From Vreelandella neptunia (GTDB taxonomy: Bacteria > Pseudomonadota > Gammaproteobacteria > Pseudomonadales > Halomonadaceae), in contig NZ_JAKVTW010000020.1 of assembly GCF_022489065.1 (NCBI RefSeq), forward strand, positions 1 to 64,000: a DNA stretch of 64,000 nucleotides. Reading direction: 5' to 3'. How positions within the stretch are numbered: the stretch's first letter is position 1; every line of letters starts with the position of its first letter. The position numbers and the translations under genes were made by a program. Of this stretch, positions 17,223 through 25,588 are shown in pieces. Below the pieces are notes generated by a model that saw only the letters and a list, made by a program, of their open reading frames with translations, had not been told where the DNA came from and ran no database searches.

Positions 17223-17998
17223 ACGTCTTTATCGCCCACGCCCAGATTCTACGAAAAGAGACGCCAAAGGAGCGCGGTCGTTCTGGTCTGATGGTGCTCA
17301 AGGTTGGTAAGAACAAGCGAAGCACAGAAGCCCTAATCCAATCTGTAAATCAGATCATTGTCCGAATTCCGAATCATCTATCTGATCGCGCAGCCAAGCT
17401 GGATGTTGATTCTTACATTGAAATTTTCGGCCATGTTGGCGGCATTGTGCGCCGTGCACACCACACGGGTGAGCAGCACCTGAGTGCCGAGTTGGTGGCC
17501 AACAACATCCAGCCGGCTGCCCCGATGATCGAGGGCAACATCGAAAAACATCTTTTCAATCGTTTCATTGCTATTGGCTTGCTGAGGGGGGTGAAAACTC
17601 CCGAGAAGGAGGGACCACCCTCCACAGCGTACCTGCAGATCGGCCCTGACCGACCGGACCTGGGGCGCTCCTTTCAGCATACCGGCGTGGTGTCCATGGC
17701 TGCTTTTGGGCGCGTTGTCGATCGACTTGTCGAGTACGAGGCCGGCACCGCCCTTCATGTTGAGGGACGAGTTACCGGCCTATTGCGAAAGATCCCCAAA
17801 CCAGGAGCAGAAGGCGGCTTCGAGGAAAGTCTGGAGGTCGGGCTGGTGATGGATCGTGTCAGCCCCACTGCCATGGTCGCTGAGCGGATGATGACGCCGT
17901 TTGATGTGGCCAAGCCTGAAGCGCAGAACACCCCAGAAGAAACCAACGACGAAGCTGGCGCTGGGGAATCCGCGGCAGTGGCTGAAGAACAGCGCTAG
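17219..17998 (+). CDS. OB-fold (SSB-like) protein of the transfer operon
   Basis: This 259-residue protein seems to hold two SSB-like halves. The second is clearest: NRFIAIGLLRGVK (about 120-133), SMAAFGRVVDRLVEY and GTALHVEGRVTGLLRKIP, which parallel the SSB motifs (N-IGNL, AFG-LAE, G-VYVEGRL). The first half (SYIEIFGHVGGIVRRAHH) shows similar strands. The C-terminal 35 residues are acidic and disordered. I infer binding of single-stranded DNA or a structural OB-fold role during transfer. Overlaps the OmpA-like gene by 4 nt. Confidence 0.5.
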   Translation: MNVFIAHAQILRKETPKERGRSGLMVLKVGKNKRSTEALIQSVNQIIVRIPNHLSDRAAKLDVDSYIEIFGHVGGIVRRAHHTGEQHLSAELVANNIQPAAPMIEGNIEKHLFNRFIAIGLLRGVKTPEKEGPPSTAYLQIGPDRPDLGRSFQHTGVVSMAAFGRVVDRLVEYEAGTALHVEGRVTGLLRKIPKPGAEGGFEESLEVGLVMDRVSPTAMVAERMMTPFDVAKPEAQNTPEETNDEAGAGESAAVAEEQR

Positions 17999-18008
17999 GA
18001 GGTGGTCA

Positions 18009-18422
18009 ATGATTGCCCTACCTGATTGTGTCCCTGAAATCGCTGATTACTACCAAGTACCCATCGAGATTGTCGCGGCAGTGCGTCTTCAAGAGAGCGG
18101 CAGCCGAGGGCAATTAGTGGGTCGCATAGGTCCGAACAAGAATGGCACTTACGACCTAGGCGCTATGCAAGTCAATACATGGTGGCTCGACCAGGAAACC
18201 AACCGGAATTACCTCCAGCAATGGGGAATTACCGAGCGTGAGTTGTTGGAAAATGAGTGTACGAATTTCGCTGTAGGGACGTGGATTCTCTACGACAACA
18301 TCACGCGCTACGGCGAGTGGGAGGCGGCATTGGCCGCTTACAACGCTGGGTCGCCGAATAGTCCGGCAGGCCAGCAATACGCAAACGAAGTCCTCGCGAC
18401 ATTAGGAGATCAGTACCAATGA
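18009..18422 (+). CDS. lytic transglycosylase (VirB1/TrbN-like)
   Basis: From ATG 18009, preceded by GGAGGTGGTCA, the product has 137 residues. I rejected the longer frame from 17901 because it overlaps the upstream gene. The SLT domain shows the catalytic Glu in AAVRLQESGSRGQ (about residue 25), DLGAMQVNTWWL (about 52) and YGEWEAALAAYNAGS (about 103). Family knowledge: it opens peptidoglycan locally for the secretion channel. No signal peptide is visible, which is unusual for this periplasmic enzyme. Confidence 0.85.
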   Translation: MIALPDCVPEIADYYQVPIEIVAAVRLQESGSRGQLVGRIGPNKNGTYDLGAMQVNTWWLDQETNRNYLQQWGITERELLENECTNFAVGTWILYDNITRYGEWEAALAAYNAGSPNSPAGQQYANEVLATLGDQYQ

Positions 18423-18781
18423 CTACTTCCGTAGATACCCAGGCCACAACCAAGCAGGGCAAGCTCGCTCATCTAGTCGAATGCCTCCGCATGAACAAGA
18501 AGCGAGCAGCAGAGCGCTCACTGTTGGTTGCTACTACCGCTTTCCTGGCGATGCCAGCATGGGCACAGGAAGACTTTGAAGACTTCGCTGACAAGGTTGA
18601 AGAGCTGGCGCATGGGCCCTTCGGTATCGGCATTTCCATTCTGGCGCTGATCATCGGTTGCCTGGTGGGCCTTGGACGTCAATCTGCTGCCCCTGCGTTC
18701 CTGGGTCTAGGGATCGCCGGTGCCTTTGCGGTCGGCCCCTTCATGATCAAGGAAATCTTCAGCTGGTTCTCAGGCACCTGA
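18419..18781 (+). CDS. traA: TraA-like pilin
   Basis: The 120-residue product has a long leader with a hydrophobic segment ending AMPAWAQ (cleavage near 50), then a mature part of about 70 residues with two hydrophobic helices (GIGISILALIIGCLVGLG and APAFLGLGIAGAFAVGPFMI). Long leader, two-helix mature pilin and position directly before traL-traE-traK identify it as the F-type pilin precursor by context. Sequence similarity is not decisive on its own. Confidence 0.75.
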   Translation: MTTSVDTQATTKQGKLAHLVECLRMNKKRAAERSLLVATTAFLAMPAWAQEDFEDFADKVEELAHGPFGIGISILALIIGCLVGLGRQSAAPAFLGLGIAGAFAVGPFMIKEIFSWFSGT

Positions 18782-18798
18782 GTTAGGAGTCGCGGGTC

Positions 18799-19092
18799 AT
18801 GTCTAACGAGTCCTATCGGATACCGCAGGATGTTGATGCCCCTATCCCCATCTTCGCCTGGGAGATGACCGAGGTGGTTGTCGCCATCATGGTGATCGGC
18901 GTGGGCATCATCATGCGGTTTTTTATCCCAGGCCTATTTGCGGGGATCTTTCTCATGATGATGGCTAAGAAGATGCGTGCCGGCCAGAAGCGGGGACAAG
19001 TGCAGCATGTCTTGTGGCGGATGGGGCTCAAGTTAGACCCGCTGCTTGGCAAATACGCACCTAGGCCAATGCGATTGGAGTACATTCGCTGA
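18799..19092 (+). CDS. traL: TraL, mating-pair-formation protein
   Basis: The 97-residue protein has the TraL pattern: a short N-terminal part (YRIPQDVDAPIPIFAWEMTE), two adjacent membrane helices (VVVAIMVIGVGIIMRFFIPG and LFAGIFLMMMA), and a basic tail. Family knowledge: TraL is an inner-membrane pilus assembly factor. GTG/ATG choice is not in doubt; its stop overlaps the traE start. Confidence 0.85.
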   Translation: MSNESYRIPQDVDAPIPIFAWEMTEVVVAIMVIGVGIIMRFFIPGLFAGIFLMMMAKKMRAGQKRGQVQHVLWRMGLKLDPLLGKYAPRPMRLEYIR

Positions 19093-19649
19093 TGAAATAC
19101 CTCAATGCATTGCGAAATCAGTGGGTCGCTGCCAGGGGCTGGATGTTCTGCACCCTGCTCCTGACTGGGTTGCTGATCTATGTCTTGCAGAGCTATGTCC
19201 AGCTCAGCGCCAATATGCCAACCCGGCTGGTTCCCTACAACCTGCACGTCGTGGATGGGCCGGTCGAGGTGGGCGCCAGCGCTGGTTATACCGATGCGAG
19301 CTACCTCACTGAGATAGCCATGGCGGATGCCCAGCTGCACAGCTCTTGGACCCCAAGGAACGTGAGAAGCCAATACGCTCGGTTCCAGAACCGGATGACG
19401 CCGGCCCTCTATGCCAAGGTCGGCAATGATCTACAAGCACGGATTCCAGACCTGGAGAAATCTGAGCGTACCCAGGCCTTGTTCATTGAAGGGACCCAAG
19501 TCCTAGACGGCACAGTGCGAGTTTATGGGCGCTTGCGGGCTTGGCATGGCACCGAACAGATCGAAGACGAACCGATTGCTTACCGTGTCCGCTATTCCTT
19601 CAGCGGTGGCGTTCCGTATGTCGCTGGTTTCTCTTTGGAGGACGAATGA
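19092..19649 (+). CDS. traE: TraE, VirB5/VirB8-position pilus assembly protein
   Basis: This 185-residue protein has one N-terminal membrane helix (WMFCTLLLTGLLIYVLQS, about 17-34) and a periplasmic domain as in TraE of F-like systems (YLTEIAMADAQL, RTQALFIEGTQVLDGTVRVYGRL). Order traA-L-E-K-B-V-C supports the call. It overlaps traK by 4 nt. Confidence 0.85.
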   Translation: MKYLNALRNQWVAARGWMFCTLLLTGLLIYVLQSYVQLSANMPTRLVPYNLHVVDGPVEVGASAGYTDASYLTEIAMADAQLHSSWTPRNVRSQYARFQNRMTPALYAKVGNDLQARIPDLEKSERTQALFIEGTQVLDGTVRVYGRLRAWHGTEQIEDEPIAYRVRYSFSGGVPYVAGFSLEDE

Positions 19650-20338
19650 AAAAGCCTAAGATGCAGGGGCTGGTCATGGTGGCGGCGCTTGCCGTCGCCA
19701 CCTTTGTCAGCGCCAGCGATGATGTCCAGAAGGTGGTTGTATCCACCGATGCTTATAACCGGCTGGTATTCCCAGAGCCGTACTCTACGATTGTTATCCC
19801 CCCCGAGGCCGAGTTGCGTGACAACCCTGTGCCGACTGATGGCAAACGTGGTCTCCTCATCCGTCCTGCAGACGAAGCCGACCCGTTCTCTATCTTCATC
19901 CAGCTGCGAAGCGGCGAGGCCTTCACGGTGAAGCTAGAGCCGGAAAGCGGCATCGATGCCCAGGTGTTCCGGTATCGAAACGCCCCTGACCTATCCGCAG
20001 AGCCCGAAAGGGAAAGCCGGCCCAAGGATCGTTGGATTGCTGACACTATCCTGTCCGCTTTCCAGGGGGCTCGCCCTAGCGGGTTTGAGCCGGCTGGCGC
20101 CCCGCCTAGTGCCCGACTTGAAATGCCTAATGGCGGCACGCTCAAGCTCACAGCGGAAACCCAGTACCGTGGTTCCGGCCATGTCGTGAATATTTACCGG
20201 CTGTCTTCTGATACCTCCCTTGAAGTCGAGCCTCGTGACTTCTACCGCGATGGCGTCGTTGCTGTTTCCTTGGAAGGGGACACGGTAAGTGAGCGCGATC
20301 AGCCCCGAATGATCGTCGTGGAGGTTGACCGTGGCTGA
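19646..20338 (+). CDS. traK: TraK, outer-membrane secretin-like core protein
   Basis: From ATG 19646 (GGAGGACGA upstream, overlapping the traE stop) the product has 230 residues with a signal peptide ending near SASD (residue 24). The beta-rich body (VVSTDAYNRLVFPEPYSTIV) fits TraK, the VirB9-like core-complex subunit that meets TraV and TraB. The longer in-frame extension to 19541 lies inside traE and is rejected. Confidence 0.85.
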   Translation: MKKPKMQGLVMVAALAVATFVSASDDVQKVVVSTDAYNRLVFPEPYSTIVIPPEAELRDNPVPTDGKRGLLIRPADEADPFSIFIQLRSGEAFTVKLEPESGIDAQVFRYRNAPDLSAEPERESRPKDRWIADTILSAFQGARPSGFEPAGAPPSARLEMPNGGTLKLTAETQYRGSGHVVNIYRLSSDTSLEVEPRDFYRDGVVAVSLEGDTVSERDQPRMIVVEVDRG

Positions 20339-21818
20339 AGATCAGAACAACCAGCAGCCGAATGAATCGGGCCAGGACAAGCCTTCTAGGGTGGCCAAGG
20401 CCCGAGCTAAGTCCAAGGTAGTCTCTCAGAGCCTGTTGGAGCGAGCGCAGGGAAGAAAGTGGCTTCTATATGGTGGTGGGGCCTGCCTAGTCATCTGGCT
20501 TGTGGCAAGTAACGCTATTAGCGCACGAGACAACAGTAGCAATAAAGCGCCCCCTCCCCCGGAATTTATGGACACCACGCCGGATACACGGCATGGGGAG
20601 GAAGTCACTATTTCCCGACTTCAACAACAGTTAAGGGAGGCTCATGAAGAATTGGCAGACCAGCGCGAGAGTCAAGAGCAGAGGGATGCACGACTTCAGG
20701 CGCAGCTCGAAGAAATGCAGGCTGGCATGGAATCCGAACGCGAGCAAACGCGGGAAACCATGGAGTCGCTGCGCACACGACTAGCCGATATTTCTAGCGG
20801 AGATGATGGCACCAGTGAGGTTCGCATTGGCACATCTTCAAACAGAAGCACCGACGCCAACCGTGCCCCGTCTGACTATCTTCGCCCCCCCCGAGGCGAC
20901 GACGCTGGCGCGGTACCTCCGCCCCCGGTAGCGCGTCGAGATGGTGACTCTGGCCGTGCCGGTTTACCCCCGAGGCAACAATCGTCGACACAGGGCGGCG
21001 TCATTCCTTCACAGTTTCCACAGCTCCAGAAGGAAGAAGGACCGGCTGACCCGATCGTACTCAATGGCTCAAGTGGTGAGTCCAGCGCTCGCATCTTACG
21101 TAATGAAGCGGCTCAGCAGGATGACGAAGAAGAGGATCTGGGGCCACCTAAAGCTGGGTTCCTCCCTATGGGGTCGTTCTCTGAGGTGGCAATGTTGACT
21201 GGCGCTGACTTTGGCGCTGCCGAGCGTACCCGCAACAACCCTCAGCCGGTGCTATTCCGCATTCAAAACGATGCATTCCTACCTGGCAGTGCGCGGTATC
21301 GCCTCGCTGACTGCTTTGGTATGGGCGGTGGCTACGGTGATTTGTCGAGCGAGCGAGCGCATATCAACGTCTCTCGTATTTCCTGTGTCGATACACGGAC
21401 TGGAATGATGCTTGAGTCTCCAATCAATGGCTACATCGTGGACTCGGATGGCCGTCTGGGGCTTCGCGGCAAAGTTGAGCGACGTGCTGGCGCCCTGCTG
21501 GGTAAGGCCATGCTTGCTGGCTTCGCAGAAGGCGCCAGCAGCATTGCTGCAACAGCAGCTCAAGGTGCTGAATCGGCTGTCACAGGCAGCGGCGTTGTCA
21601 CCACCATCGACCCGAACAGTGTCGCCGAGGTTGGCATGTACGGCGGTGCTGGCCGCGCGATGGAGATACTGGCAGAGCGTTACATCGAAGAGGCTGAATC
21701 CATGTTCCCGGTGATCGAGGTTCCATCAGGGCGCCGCGGCACTGTTGTAATCCAGGAAGGCCAGAAGCTCGAGTGGGAAGCCTACGAGCTGTCCGACAAG
21801 ATGCCGAGCGAGGGCTAA
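20331..21818 (+). CDS. traB: TraB, VirB10-like core channel protein
   Basis: I prefer GTG 20331 (MAEDQNNQQPN; GAGG upstream, overlapping the traK stop) to TTG 20325. The protein has 495 residues: cytosolic basic region, one membrane helix (about 45-60), a coiled coil (about 90-150, Gln/Glu/Arg-rich), a Pro-rich disordered linker and a C-terminal VirB10 beta-barrel domain (about 275-490) with GFLPMGSFSEVAMLTGAD. Family knowledge: TraB spans both membranes and joins the inner ATPase complex to the outer core. Confidence 0.9.
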   Translation: MAEDQNNQQPNESGQDKPSRVAKARAKSKVVSQSLLERAQGRKWLLYGGGACLVIWLVASNAISARDNSSNKAPPPPEFMDTTPDTRHGEEVTISRLQQQLREAHEELADQRESQEQRDARLQAQLEEMQAGMESEREQTRETMESLRTRLADISSGDDGTSEVRIGTSSNRSTDANRAPSDYLRPPRGDDAGAVPPPPVARRDGDSGRAGLPPRQQSSTQGGVIPSQFPQLQKEEGPADPIVLNGSSGESSARILRNEAAQQDDEEEDLGPPKAGFLPMGSFSEVAMLTGADFGAAERTRNNPQPVLFRIQNDAFLPGSARYRLADCFGMGGGYGDLSSERAHINVSRISCVDTRTGMMLESPINGYIVDSDGRLGLRGKVERRAGALLGKAMLAGFAEGASSIAATAAQGAESAVTGSGVVTTIDPNSVAEVGMYGGAGRAMEILAERYIEEAESMFPVIEVPSGRRGTVVIQEGQKLEWEAYELSDKMPSEG

Positions 21819-21822
21819 TACG

Positions 21823-22320
21823 ATGAGCTTGAAGTTGATGATCCCCTTGACCGCCCTGCTGTTCCTCGGTGGCTGTGCCACTGTCCAGCATGATTGTGAG
21901 CTGGGAAGCGAGTGTGTCGGTACCGGCGATGTTTATGAAGCTGCGGTGGCAAATAGTGGTTCCTCTGAAACAGTGATGGAGGGCCGTAAGGATGGCTCAG
22001 AAGCTGAAGAAGAAAAGATCGAGCAATGGCGACCCTATAGCGGGGGAGGCCTAACCGATATGCCTGTCTACCAGCCAGGTAAACCGGTGCGTATCTGGGT
22101 GGCGCCATGGCGCGGTGATGACGGCATTCTACGATCGGGCGAGTACCTGTATGTGACTCTGCCCGATGAGTGGAGTTATGGCCAGCTGCGTGACGATGGC
22201 ATTGGGGCAGGCATGATCGGACCTTCTCCGGGTGTTCAACACATCGCGCCGAGAGGGCAAGACGCCAGCGTGAATCCTTATCGCATTCAGCCGCTAATGC
22301 AGATCGTCCCGGAGAATTGA
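21823..22320 (+). CDS. traV: TraV, core-complex lipoprotein
   Basis: The 165-residue product has a lipobox (FLGGCATV, Cys near 18) and two further Cys residues (QHDCELGSECVG) as in TraV. The C-terminal part includes RIWVAPWRGDDGILRSGEYLYV. Family knowledge: TraV is the VirB7-like lipoprotein that stabilises TraK in the outer membrane. It starts 4 nt after traB and ends 1 nt before traC. Confidence 0.88.
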   Translation: MSLKLMIPLTALLFLGGCATVQHDCELGSECVGTGDVYEAAVANSGSSETVMEGRKDGSEAEEEKIEQWRPYSGGGLTDMPVYQPGKPVRIWVAPWRGDDGILRSGEYLYVTLPDEWSYGQLRDDGIGAGMIGPSPGVQHIAPRGQDASVNPYRIQPLMQIVPEN

Positions 22321-22321
22321 T

Positions 22322-24934
22322 ATGAAGATAACCGCGATGACTCGTATGCGGCACCAAGTGCGCCGCATGATCCAGCAGGGCGCTCCCGATTATGGCGATC
22401 GCGCCCTCCCCCTCCAGGCAGCCGAGGCGCTGACTGAGCGGGATGATCCCGCGAGCCTGCTCCCCTACATCGACTATGAAGATAACTACTGTGTCCGGGA
22501 TGATGGTAAACATCCTCAGCTTGGCTTCGGCGTCCAGTTTGCGCCATTGATGGTGGCTGGCAAGGACATCGAGGAGCAAATCGAGTCGCTGATTACGCGA
22601 GCGCCAGCGGACACGGTTATCCAGTTCGTCGCCCATAGTTCGCCGGCCATTGAGGACCGGATAAATACCTGGCAGGCACGGCGGTTACGTTACTGCAAAG
22701 ACCCTATGCTCCAAGAGCTGGTAGAGCGCCGTAGCAAGCACATGCTTGACGCCGCGGCCGGGAACAAAAGCCTCCTACCGAATGAGCGTCTATATCCCCG
22801 GGAGGTGCATTACTTCGCCTTTTTCACCATGACCTTTGGCGGTGATCCAGAGCATGCTGAAGAGATTCGTTCATGGCGGCACATGTGCGACGAATTCCGG
22901 CAGTCGGTGATGGGGACATTCAGCTCTATGGGCCTGTCCCCTGCCCTGATGAACGAATTGGGTACGCGACGTGTGCTGCGCCGCATAGCCAACCCACAAA
23001 TGGTGCCAGGGGAGCTTCAACGCCTGGAGGAGGAAGGTGGTCACTTCATTGATTCCATTTTCGATAAGCGCACACGCATTCGAGTGAAGTCCTCGGGTGC
23101 AGTCCAGTTTAGCGACAATGAAAGGGAGGTGGATGTTGTCCCTTTGACCATCGACACCTACCCGGACTACCTGCGTCTCTACATGACAGGTGACATGCTT
23201 GGGGAGTTGAAGTCGGCGACCGATCGGATCGCGCCGGCCTACTGGATGTATACCACCATCTACAAGCCGAACACCGAAAAGGCTCGTGATGACATCACCA
23301 TGCGAATGGGCATGATCTCAAAGCAATGCATGAGTGATTCCGAGTGGTACAAGGGGATGATGCCTCACCTCTTCACGCGGCGTAGAGATACCCAGCAGCT
23401 GCTCAACGATACTCGCTCAAACTACTGCCCGGTACGCATGTGGTCGGGGATCAATATCATCACCGAACCCGAGCGCGCAGCCTCCGACGCTGACTATCTT
23501 TCCTCGTTGTGGCGGAAAGCAGGCTTCAGAGCCTCGCGTGAACGCTATATCTCGCTGCCTATCTGGTTGTCGTCTTTGCCATGGGGCTACAACCCACGCA
23601 TGGACAAGCCTACATCAGGCCTTCAGCGGGCACAGATGGTGTCCAGCCTAAACGGCGCTTGCGCCTCAATCTGCCAGGGCGATTGGGGCGGTAACGGGCC
23701 AGTAGTACGCAAAGACCCACAGGGGAACCCTTACCTCTACGCAAACGGACTGTTGCTGGTTTCTCGCCGCGGTCAAATGTCGTGTATCGACATTTTCGAT
23801 TCGGCCACCTCATACAATTTTTCGGTGATCGCGACCTCGGGTGCGGGTAAGTCATTCCTTGCCAACGAATTCGTTACCGACATGCGCTGTCGTGATGGCG
23901 TGGTCCGTATCATTGACGTGGGCGGCTCTTATAAGGAGCTGTGTGAACTGCTGGGCGGTCAGGAACTGAGGTTTGATCCTAACCATCCGGTCTCACTTAA
24001 CCCATTCTGGGGTATCAAAGGCAAGCAGCGTTACGACGATGATGAAGGTGGCAGCGAGATCGCAGAAATGATCCCGGTGCTGAAGGATGCCATATCTCAG
24101 ATGGCGTTCCCCCTAGGTGAGCCCGACAACTACGAATACCAGTTGATCGAAAAAGGCATCCTTGAGGCGCACGATAAACATGGCGAGGTCATGGAAACCA
24201 AGCATGTCTATCAGTGGCTTGAGTCCCGGGCAGACAGTGATCCGGTGGCCAAGAGTATTGCGTTGCAGTTGGAGCCGTATGCCGTAGGTCGGCATGCCGC
24301 ATGGTTCAACGGTGAGCCCCAGCTGGATCTTTCCAATGAGTTCACCATACTCGAGCTGGAAGAGCTAAACGTCGATCGTGAGCTTCGGAATGTGGTCATG
24401 ACACTCCTGATGGCTCGGACGACGCGGGACATGTATCTGCGCCCACGCAACATCCCGAAAATGATGCTGATCGATGAGGCATGGGATCTACTCGCGGACC
24501 CGAAAAGCGGGAAGTTTATCGAAACCGCCTTCCGGCGCATCCGTAAGTATTACGGCAGTGCCGGTTTCATTACACAGGGCTTCAAGGATACCGACCTGTC
24601 GCCGGCCGCTCAGGCTGCCTTCGACAATGCACCTTGGACGTTTGTGCTCAAGCAGTCGGGTCCCTCGCTCGACTACGCACAGAAAAACGGAAAGCTGGGC
24701 GGCGAAGACGAATTCCTATTCGATATGCTGCGCGGTGTGAAGCCCGGTGCCGGCTATTCGGAGGTCTTCGTCAAGCACGAGAGCGGGGGTGGCCTTTTCC
24801 GCTTTGTGGTCGATCCTTACTCCTACTTCCTATATTCGACCAATCCCAAGGACCAGGCACGCCTGATGAAGCTCACTTCAGCGGGCTACAACACGCAGGA
24901 GGCCATCCGCATGCTGGCCGAGGGGCAAGGGTAG
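22322..24934 (+). CDS. traC: TraC, VirB4-type transfer ATPase
   Basis: This 870-residue ATPase has the usual TraC length. Walker A is ATSGAGKSFLANE (about residue 505) and Walker B KMMLIDEAWDLLAD (about 714), with a following RRIRKYYGSAGFITQ sensor region. Family knowledge: TraC powers pilus assembly at the inner membrane. Its stop is TAG, showing that TAG works as an ordinary stop in this DNA. Confidence 0.95.
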   Translation: MKITAMTRMRHQVRRMIQQGAPDYGDRALPLQAAEALTERDDPASLLPYIDYEDNYCVRDDGKHPQLGFGVQFAPLMVAGKDIEEQIESLITRAPADTVIQFVAHSSPAIEDRINTWQARRLRYCKDPMLQELVERRSKHMLDAAAGNKSLLPNERLYPREVHYFAFFTMTFGGDPEHAEEIRSWRHMCDEFRQSVMGTFSSMGLSPALMNELGTRRVLRRIANPQMVPGELQRLEEEGGHFIDSIFDKRTRIRVKSSGAVQFSDNEREVDVVPLTIDTYPDYLRLYMTGDMLGELKSATDRIAPAYWMYTTIYKPNTEKARDDITMRMGMISKQCMSDSEWYKGMMPHLFTRRRDTQQLLNDTRSNYCPVRMWSGINIITEPERAASDADYLSSLWRKAGFRASRERYISLPIWLSSLPWGYNPRMDKPTSGLQRAQMVSSLNGACASICQGDWGGNGPVVRKDPQGNPYLYANGLLLVSRRGQMSCIDIFDSATSYNFSVIATSGAGKSFLANEFVTDMRCRDGVVRIIDVGGSYKELCELLGGQELRFDPNHPVSLNPFWGIKGKQRYDDDEGGSEIAEMIPVLKDAISQMAFPLGEPDNYEYQLIEKGILEAHDKHGEVMETKHVYQWLESRADSDPVAKSIALQLEPYAVGRHAAWFNGEPQLDLSNEFTILELEELNVDRELRNVVMTLLMARTTRDMYLRPRNIPKMMLIDEAWDLLADPKSGKFIETAFRRIRKYYGSAGFITQGFKDTDLSPAAQAAFDNAPWTFVLKQSGPSLDYAQKNGKLGGEDEFLFDMLRGVKPGAGYSEVFVKHESGGGLFRFVVDPYSYFLYSTNPKDQARLMKLTSAGYNTQEAIRMLAEGQG

Positions 24935-24943
24935 GCTTGGCTT

Positions 24944-25588
24944 ATGCTGGCGCTCCTGTCTGCCTTGTCGGCCTGTTTCGCTGGGGCGCTTGGTTATACT
25001 GTGATGGTGGTATTGCCGGTGGTGGTCTTCGTTGGCTTACCCCTGGAGTTCATACGTCCCCCTGGTGAGCTTATGACAGTCACTTGGCTGGCCAAGGCCA
25101 CCTACCTCGCAGGTGGGTGGCTAACTGCCCTCGCCTGGCTAGGGCTTAGGCTGGCGCCAGCCAGTTACCGTATCGGCCGGCTATTCCCAAGGGCTCGTGA
25201 GATTGCAGATCGTGTCTGGGTTTACGAGACGCCTGCCCTTCAGGCCTATGCTATGCCGAGCCCTACGGGTGGCGTTGTAATCGTTTCCCGGGGCGCCCTC
25301 AATCTGCCTCCTGATGAGCTTGAGTGGCTGCTGGCGCACGAGAGGTCACACCTTCGCCGCGGCGATGCGTCTGCGAGCCTATACTGGTGGACGCAGCACA
25401 GCATTTTGCGGGTGGCGCTTTGGCTGGCGCGGTTGATCTATACAATTCTTCGTCCCATTCCCCTGATTGGCCTGTTGAGCGGCTTGTACTTTTCTGTGGC
25501 GAGCTTGGGGATTCGCTTGGCATTAGGGCTTTTCTCGACACATCCGCCGACATATCGGCGTATCAAGCGCCTGGAGCGTATGACATGA
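24944..25588 (+). CDS. M48-type membrane metalloprotease
   Basis: The 214-residue protein has N-terminal membrane helices (about 1-35 and 45-70), then AYAMPSPTGGVVIVSRGALN and the zinc motif HERSH (HExxH) near residue 132 in LEWLLAHERSHLRRGD, followed by further hydrophobic segments. This matches HtpX/M48 peptidases. It lies between traC and traI, overlapping traI by 4 nt. A membrane protease in this position could process pilin or a transfer protein; that is inference. Confidence 0.75.
   Translation: MLALLSALSACFAGALGYTVMVVLPVVVFVGLPLEFIRPPGELMTVTWLAKATYLAGGWLTALAWLGLRLAPASYRIGRLFPRAREIADRVWVYETPALQAYAMPSPTGGVVIVSRGALNLPPDELEWLLAHERSHLRRGDASASLYWWTQHSILRVALWLARLIYTILRPIPLIGLLSGLYFSVASLGIRLALGLFSTHPPTYRRIKRLERMT

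Noticed and set aside
21815-22636. 273-codon minus-strand ORF across traV and traC
   Set aside because: Antisense shadow; traV lipobox and traC start on the plus strand are clear.
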